DNA from: a bacterium
GTDB taxonomy: Bacteria; Auribacterota; UBA3054; B51-G9
DNA length: 12,354 nt
Direction of reading: 5' to 3'
NCBI GenBank assembly: GCA_029933535.1
Contig: JAOZNZ010000045.1
Location: 1 to 12,354 of the forward strand
Shown here: positions 8,303 to 12,354 of the stretch, piece after piece
Position numbering within the stretch: position 1 is the first letter of the stretch
Layout: each line of letters begins with the position of its first letter
Program-made: the position numbers and the translations under genes
Notes under the pieces: model-generated
The model's database searches: none
What the model was told of the DNA's origin: nothing
What the model saw: only the letters and a program-made list of their open reading frames with translations

Positions 8303-9067
8303 ATGAAAAACTTACTTATTAAACTCACTCTTATCGCAGCCTTAGTTGTAGCTTGTAATACAGCTTCAGCTGAATATACAGACTCAACTGCTAATTTCCT
8401 TCTCTGGCACTGCGATGCTACAAACTGGGACGGCACAATTGAAACAACTCCGGATGATAATTCAAGTGGGCGTGTAGCACATCCGCTGCAAATCAATATT
8501 ACAAACGAAGCTGTAATTATGCCGGGTTCACCTTATGGTGGAAGTTATCTTAGCATGGACGGTACTGACAAATGTACCGCTTTTGGCGCTTATGAAGGTG
8601 ACAAAGATAATGTAAATATTGATCTTAGTTTCAGAGCACATGCATTTCCTGATGCCGGTAAATATGATGTACTTATATCGACACCTAGTACAAGAATTTA
8701 TCTTTTTGGCAATGTTGTTCGGGCAATAGCTTACGATGATGGCGCCAATCCACATTTTATTACATCATCTAAAACTCTCAGTTTAGAAACTTGGTATTCT
8801 GTAAATTTAAGCACCAGTAATAGTAACAATCAATTTGAGCTGATTGTTGGTAATGACACCGATGGTTATACAACTACCTTAGCCCCTTCAGCAGATAATT
8901 TATTTTTCGTAGACGGCATGACATATATACTTTTCGGTTGGGACGAATGGGTGCCGGGACGTGAAGCCAATGCTGATTTTGATGAAATAAGAGCACACTC
9001 AATTATTCCTGAACCTTTTACATTTGGTCTTATCGGATTATTAGGATTACTTGCATTGAGAAAATAA
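8303..9067 (+). CDS. Small secreted LamG-like protein with PEP-CTERM tail (copy 2)
   Basis: A 254-aa protein. The signal peptide (1-23) is almost identical to that of copy 1, including VVAC (Cys18) and the ASA cleavage motif. The jelly-roll module (about 30-232) has WHCDATN (36-38), TPDDNSSGR, MPGSPYGGSYLSMDG, a WYSV strand, VGNDTDGYTT and DFDEIR. The tail IIPEPFTFGLIGLLGLLALRK is PEP-CTERM (PEP at 236-238). The core is clearly more divergent than in the other copies: the RWLGLP strand is replaced by RAHAFPD, and several Cys and Trp positions differ. Its ligand may therefore differ. It lies 120 nt downstream of copy 1 behind a hairpin, with no obvious promoter of its own. The glycan-binding role is inferred from fold and context. 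Confidence 0.87.
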   Translation: MKNLLIKLTLIAALVVACNTASAEYTDSTANFLLWHCDATNWDGTIETTPDDNSSGRVAHPLQINITNEAVIMPGSPYGGSYLSMDGTDKCTAFGAYEGDKDNVNIDLSFRAHAFPDAGKYDVLISTPSTRIYLFGNVVRAIAYDDGANPHFITSSKTLSLETWYSVNLSTSNSNNQFELIVGNDTDGYTTTLAPSADNLFFVDGMTYILFGWDEWVPGREANADFDEIRAHSIIPEPFTFGLIGLLGLLALRK

Positions 9068-9092
9068 TTGCCGATTATTAGTGGGATTAAAA

Positions 9093-9154
9093 GGGGAATT
9101 TTAACGCCGCTTTGCGGGTTCAGCAGGAAAACTCCCCTCCTTGGTAAGGAGGGG
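9093..9154. repeat. Palindromic intergenic element with two alternative pairings
   Basis: CCCCTCCTT (9134-9142) and AAGGAGGGG (9146-9154) form a perfect 9-bp hairpin with a GGT loop. Upstream GGGGAATTTT (9093-9102) can instead pair with AAAACTCCCC (9128-9137, one mismatch), using the same CCCC. A small CCGC-TTT-GCGG hairpin lies between (9107-9117). It ends in GGGGATTTTA like the element at 7196-7252. It occupies much of the 182-nt gap 9068-9249; the rest shows no gene. Confidence 0.55.
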
Positions 9155-9236
9155 ATTTTAGGAAATGATTCTTACAAAACACCTTTTCGAGCAACGTCTA
9201 ATTAGAGCTTACTTTCTGGCAGCCTTTTACAAATTC

Positions 9237-9240
9237 GGAG
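9237..9240 (+). promoter_or_regulatory. Ribosome binding site for the third small LamG gene
   Basis: GGAG lies 9 nt before the ATG at 9250, the same sequence and spacing as for the gene at 8303. No convincing promoter was found in the gap upstream. Confidence 0.6.
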
Positions 9241-9249
9241 AAATAAAAA

Positions 9250-10065
9250 ATGAAAAAATCATTCGAAAAACTTATTTTAATTGGCACATTGATAATTGCG
9301 TGCAGTAGCGCAATGGCTGTATATATTGATAACCCAAGCAATGTCGCACTTCTGCATTGTGATACGACTAATCAGGAATTTTGGTTAATTACGCCTGATG
9401 ATAATTCAAGCGGGCGACCCGCCTGTGAGCCGATACTTAATATGAGCAATGCACCCGGCTTTTTAAAAGACTATAATACAGTACCGGCTCTTATGCCAGG
9501 CTCTCCTTACGGCGGCGATTATCTTGAATTCAACGGAAGTAATAGTTCAATATATGTTAACAACGGCTGGGTCGGTGATACCAGCATATCACTTGATTTT
9601 TCATTCAGATGGCTCGGATTACCGCTGACAAACGATAATTTTGCAAGTGTTTTCGCGTGTCTGCCATGGAGATGCTATTTTAGAAGTGCCGGTGACCGCC
9701 AATATGGATTTCTGCAGTTTTTACTTGAACCGGGTGATGTCTTTTTCCCGTCATCTGGTCCAATTTATTTAACGTCAAATGTTTGGTATGATGTTCATTT
9801 TAGATGGTTTGAACATGATATGATTCTGATTGTTGGTAATGCTACCGATGGTTATGCCACCAATACCGCAACTATGTCTCAGGATTTAGACGGCTCAGCC
9901 ACGCAGCTTCTTATTGGATATCCCCTCTGGGTTCCTACCCGCATGTTCAAAGGTGATTTAGATGAGATAAGATATGGATACGTAATACCTGAACCGTTTC
10001 TATTTACTATTTATTCTTTATCATTTATTATTTATTATCTAAGGAAATTTAATTCAAGGAATTAA
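9250..10065 (+). CDS. Small secreted LamG-like protein with PEP-CTERM tail (copy 3)
   Basis: A 271-aa protein. The signal peptide (1-23) ends in AMA and carries IIAC (Cys18) at the same place as the VVAC of the two preceding genes. The jelly-roll module (about 30-243) has LHCDTTN (36-38), TPDDNSSGR, MPGSPYGGDYLEFNG, RWLGLP, WYDVH, VGNATDGYAT and GDLDEIRYG. It mixes features of copy 1 (WLITPDD, RWLGLP, LPWRC) and copy 2 (VGNxTDGY). The tail VIPEPFLFTIYSLSFIIYYL then RKFNSRN is a PEP-CTERM variant (PEP at 247-249) with a longer polar end than usual. No catalytic domain is present. It is last in the row of three and is followed by a strong terminator. A surface-displayed carbohydrate-binding role is inferred. 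Confidence 0.87.
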   Translation: MKKSFEKLILIGTLIIACSSAMAVYIDNPSNVALLHCDTTNQEFWLITPDDNSSGRPACEPILNMSNAPGFLKDYNTVPALMPGSPYGGDYLEFNGSNSSIYVNNGWVGDTSISLDFSFRWLGLPLTNDNFASVFACLPWRCYFRSAGDRQYGFLQFLLEPGDVFFPSSGPIYLTSNVWYDVHFRWFEHDMILIVGNATDGYATNTATMSQDLDGSATQLLIGYPLWVPTRMFKGDLDEIRYGYVIPEPFLFTIYSLSFIIYYLRKFNSRN

Positions 10066-10133
10066 ATTTAGTATTATGTTTATAAATTTCTTTGTATTAT
10101 AATTTCGCCTCTAATCATTTTGACATTTGAGTG

Positions 10134-10166
10134 CGGTGGTTTTGTTAAATAAACCACCGTTTTTTT
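10134..10166 (+). terminator. Rho-independent terminator closing the LamG gene block
   Basis: CGGTGGTTT (10134-10142) pairs perfectly with AAACCACCG (10151-10159) around an 8-nt loop and is followed by seven T (10160-10166). This is the clearest terminator in the window. It separates the surface-protein block from the GH78 gene. Confidence 0.88.
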
Positions 10167-10192
10167 ATATAAAAACCTTTGCGAGAGTAAAA

Positions 10193-10300
10193 AAATTGAA
10201 TGTCCAATATCCAACACGGAATATTCAATTTCCAAGTAAAGAAATTTATGTTTTCCGTGTATTCAGTGTGCCGTGCCCGGAGATTTTCGGGTTCCGTGGT
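10193..10300. repeat. Repeat-like non-coding stretch before the GH78 gene
   Basis: This is the middle of the 302-nt gap 10066-10367, which holds no convincing gene. It begins with a 9-bp inverted repeat, AAATTGAAT (10193-10201) against ATTCAATTT (10223-10231), around a tract with repeated TCCAATATCCAA-like words. A stretch with TTCCGTGT, GTGCCGTG and GTTCCGTGGT follows (about 10252-10300). From memory, similar words recur between genes in many PVC-type and related genomes; only one copy is visible here, so the repeat call rests on that resemblance. Confidence 0.4.
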
Positions 10301-10309
10301 AAAAAAATA

Positions 10310-10315
10310 TATAAT
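10310..10315 (+). promoter_or_regulatory. Possible -10 element for the GH78 gene
   Basis: TATAAT lies about 55 nt before the GH78 start in an AT-rich stretch after the terminator and repeat. There is no good -35 at the usual distance, so this is only a candidate. Confidence 0.25.
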
Positions 10316-10367
10316 TATAGTGATATAAAACAAACATTTTGTCCCGAAGATGCGGGTTTATACTATT

Positions 10368-12354
10368 ATGAATAAAAACACAAATTGGATTTGGTCTGAA
10401 AATAATTCGAGAAATCAACACGTTTTATTTGTTAAAAATGTAAAATCAACCAAACTTTCAGGCATGTTGAATATAAAAATTACAGCTGCCTATCATTATG
10501 AACTTTTTATCAATGGAAAGTTTGTTTCACGCGGACCTGTTCACGGCAATCCGGAAAACTGTTTGTTTGATGAACTTTCTTACGACTTAACAAAGGATAA
10601 AGAATTAAATATCGCGATTGTTGTAAATTACTATAAAGATACTCATATTCATTATCTTATTCCAACTGAAACAGGCGGCCTTACGGCGGAATTTTCTTCA
10701 GAAAATCTTTCTTTTTCTACTGATGAAACCTGGAAATATCTTGATCTCAATATGTGGAAAGTTGATGCTCCGGAAAAATCTTTCATGATTAATTATCTTG
10801 AAGATTATGACGCTCGAAAAGAACCTACCGGCTGGGATGATAAATATTTTACTAATGACATTATTAAAGATTGGGATAACGCTGTTTTAATACCTGACTC
10901 TGATGAAATATGGCAGAATTACTCTCATCGACCTGTCCCCTATCTTAAAAGAAAAATTATAACCCCGATAGGTTTTACCGCGTTTAAAACCGACGAACAA
11001 GGCGCGGAGAAAATTGAAGATATTTCCACTTATTGCGAAAAAGAAAAGCTTGATATTATTAGCGAAAATATTGATTATAATTTAAAAAATATCAACTCTC
11101 TTTTAGAAAATAATCAAGCTAATGTTTTTACCTTCGATCTCGGAAAAGAATTCGTTGGCTTTTATTATTTCGAAATCGATGCTCCGGAAGATACTGTTAT
11201 AGAATTCTGCGGAGCAGAAGCAATGAAAGACGGCAGACCATGGATTTATAGAATTGATACCCTCGCCGCCGCGAGATATATTTCTAAAAGCGGAAGACAA
11301 AAGTTCACTTCTTTTACATGGGACGGTTTCAGGTATATTCATTTTGTTATTAGAAACAATTCTGAAAATGTAAAAATTCTTAATGTCGGGTGCGTAGAAC
11401 GGAAAATCCCCTTGAAATATACCGCGAACTTTATTCCGGTTGATAATGAAATACAAAAAATATTCGACCTATGTAAATATACCCTCGAAATCTCTCCGCA
11501 GGAACACCTCATCGATTGCCCGACTCGTGAGCAGACTCAGTACTGGGGTGACGCGCTTTTTGTAGCTGAAAGTTTATGGCGGGGATATTCAGAAAAAAAA
11601 TATTTCGATTGGTATCTTGATTGCTACATTCAGGTTCCAATTCATGAAAACGGACAAATTACAGGTTCTTTTCCCGGCGGGAATAATACACTTTTGGACT
11701 ATTCTTTAATTCCGCTTATTGGCCAGGATATTCATAAAAAATATACCGGTGAATATTACAGGGCAAAAGAAACTTTCGACAAAGCGATGGAGATTAAAAA
11801 ATGGTATGACAACAATAAAAATGAAACCGGGCTTATAGATTTTGATTTCAAAGAATATTTCGATAAAGGTTTGGTTAATTTTATCGATCATCCCGGAATA
11901 GGATGGGCCAGGTTTCCGCACAAAGGAATTGAAAGAGACGGTACAAGCTGCCCTTTAAATTCTTTTTATTATGGGTTCGTTAAAATACTTTCAGAAATGG
12001 CGGAAGAGCTTGGAGAACAGAATTGTGAAGCACTAATAGTTGAAGCTGAATCTTTAAAAGAAAATATAAGAAAATATTTTTTCGATGGAAAACTTTTTCA
12101 CGATGTAAACAGAATAGGTGTTCAAGGTATAGAAACTTCCTGGCAAACTAATTTCCTCGCTGTTTATTTCGAAATTATTAAAGGTAATGAAGCTAAAAAA
12201 ACATTGCTGACAATGATCGATAATTTCGATACACTATGCCGTACTTGCCCTTACTTTTATTTCTTCAATCTTCCCGCTATGCAAAAAGCCGGGCTGCATA
12301 AAGAAGCTGTTTCTTTAATTAAAAAAATGTGGGGACCAATGATTGAGCGGGATG
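10368..12354 (+). CDS. GH78 alpha-L-rhamnosidase-type hydrolase, 5' part (3' end outside the window)
   Basis: The frame is open for 662 codons from ATG 10368 to the window edge. About 25-120 is an N-terminal beta domain (AAYHYELFINGKFVSRGP). About 250-350 is a beta-sandwich ending in WDGFRYIHFV. From about 360 the (alpha/alpha)6 barrel begins. The family signature is LIDCPTREQTQYWGDA, with D383, E388 and D395 at the spacing of the GH78 acidic residues (Asp, Glu at +5, Asp at +12); E388 would be the general acid. The general-base Glu usually follows a W..M...G segment near the barrel end. Here the sequence stops at WGPMIERD, so that Glu would lie just outside. No signal peptide is visible, so the enzyme is probably cytoplasmic and acts on imported oligosaccharides. 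An in-frame ATG at 10350 would add six residues; neither start has a good ribosome site. Inverting exo-release of alpha-L-rhamnose is the family reaction; exact substrate unknown. Confidence 0.88.
   Translation, partial: MNKNTNWIWSENNSRNQHVLFVKNVKSTKLSGMLNIKITAAYHYELFINGKFVSRGPVHGNPENCLFDELSYDLTKDKELNIAIVVNYYKDTHIHYLIPTETGGLTAEFSSENLSFSTDETWKYLDLNMWKVDAPEKSFMINYLEDYDARKEPTGWDDKYFTNDIIKDWDNAVLIPDSDEIWQNYSHRPVPYLKRKIITPIGFTAFKTDEQGAEKIEDISTYCEKEKLDIISENIDYNLKNINSLLENNQANVFTFDLGKEFVGFYYFEIDAPEDTVIEFCGAEAMKDGRPWIYRIDTLAAARYISKSGRQKFTSFTWDGFRYIHFVIRNNSENVKILNVGCVERKIPLKYTANFIPVDNEIQKIFDLCKYTLEISPQEHLIDCPTREQTQYWGDALFVAESLWRGYSEKKYFDWYLDCYIQVPIHENGQITGSFPGGNNTLLDYSLIPLIGQDIHKKYTGEYYRAKETFDKAMEIKKWYDNNKNETGLIDFDFKEYFDKGLVNFIDHPGIGWARFPHKGIERDGTSCPLNSFYYGFVKILSEMAEELGEQNCEALIVEAESLKENIRKYFFDGKLFHDVNRIGVQGIETSWQTNFLAVYFEIIKGNEAKKTLLTMIDNFDTLCRTCPYFYFFNLPAMQKAGLHKEAVSLIKKMWGPMIERD

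Noticed and set aside
10145..10333. Minus-strand ORF of 62 aa in the same gap
   Set aside because: It is the reverse reading of the terminator and repeat stretch, with no family resemblance or ribosome site.
10127..10375. Small + strand ORF of 82 aa before the GH78 gene
   Set aside because: It begins at a TTG next to the terminator hairpin, reads through the terminator and the repeat-like stretch, and has no ribosome site or recognisable product.
11103..11921. Minus-strand ORFs of 117 and 71 aa
   Set aside because: They lie opposite the GH78 frame, which carries clear family motifs; they are shadows.

Overview
All genes in this AT-rich 12.4 kb window lie on the + strand. I see five complete protein genes and two genes cut by the window edges. 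The mix of exosortase-type PEP-CTERM tails, LamG-like jelly-roll modules, a huge BamB/PQQ-type propeller protein and several glycoside hydrolases suggests a polysaccharide-degrading bacterium with a large extracellular proteome. The PVC group (Lentisphaerota, Kiritimatiellota, Planctomycetota) fits best, but no marker gene is present to confirm this.

Layout. Positions 1-1169 hold the 3' part of a GH13-type glycosidase. Its stop overlaps by 14 nt the start of a 1050-aa secreted propeller protein with a methyltransferase-like domain inserted between two propeller halves (1156-4308). A second, complete GH13 paralogue follows (4382-7195). It reads signal peptide, LamG-like module, GH13 barrel, second LamG-like module, PEP-CTERM tail. 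After a terminator and a likely extended -10 promoter come three small secreted proteins (7427-8182, 8303-9067, 9250-10065). Each is little more than one free LamG-like module with a PEP-CTERM tail, and all are homologous to the modules flanking the GH13 enzyme. A strong terminator closes that block. A repeat-like non-coding stretch leads to a GH78 alpha-L-rhamnosidase-type gene (10368 to the window end), which lacks an obvious signal peptide and is cut just before the expected position of its catalytic base.

How the genes may work together (inference). Five copies of one module, marked by HCDxTN and TPDDNSSGR, are spread over four proteins. The enzyme and the three stand-alone module proteins may therefore be displayed on the same surface by the same exosortase pathway and bind the same glycan. 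The propeller/methyltransferase protein is translationally linked to the first GH13 gene. The GH78 protein could process rhamnose-containing oligosaccharides inside the cell. No exosortase, transporter or regulator is in the window.

Intergenic spaces carry palindromic or repeat-like sequences (7196-7252, 9093-9154, 10193-10300) besides terminators. No rRNA, tRNA, CRISPR array or transposase was seen.
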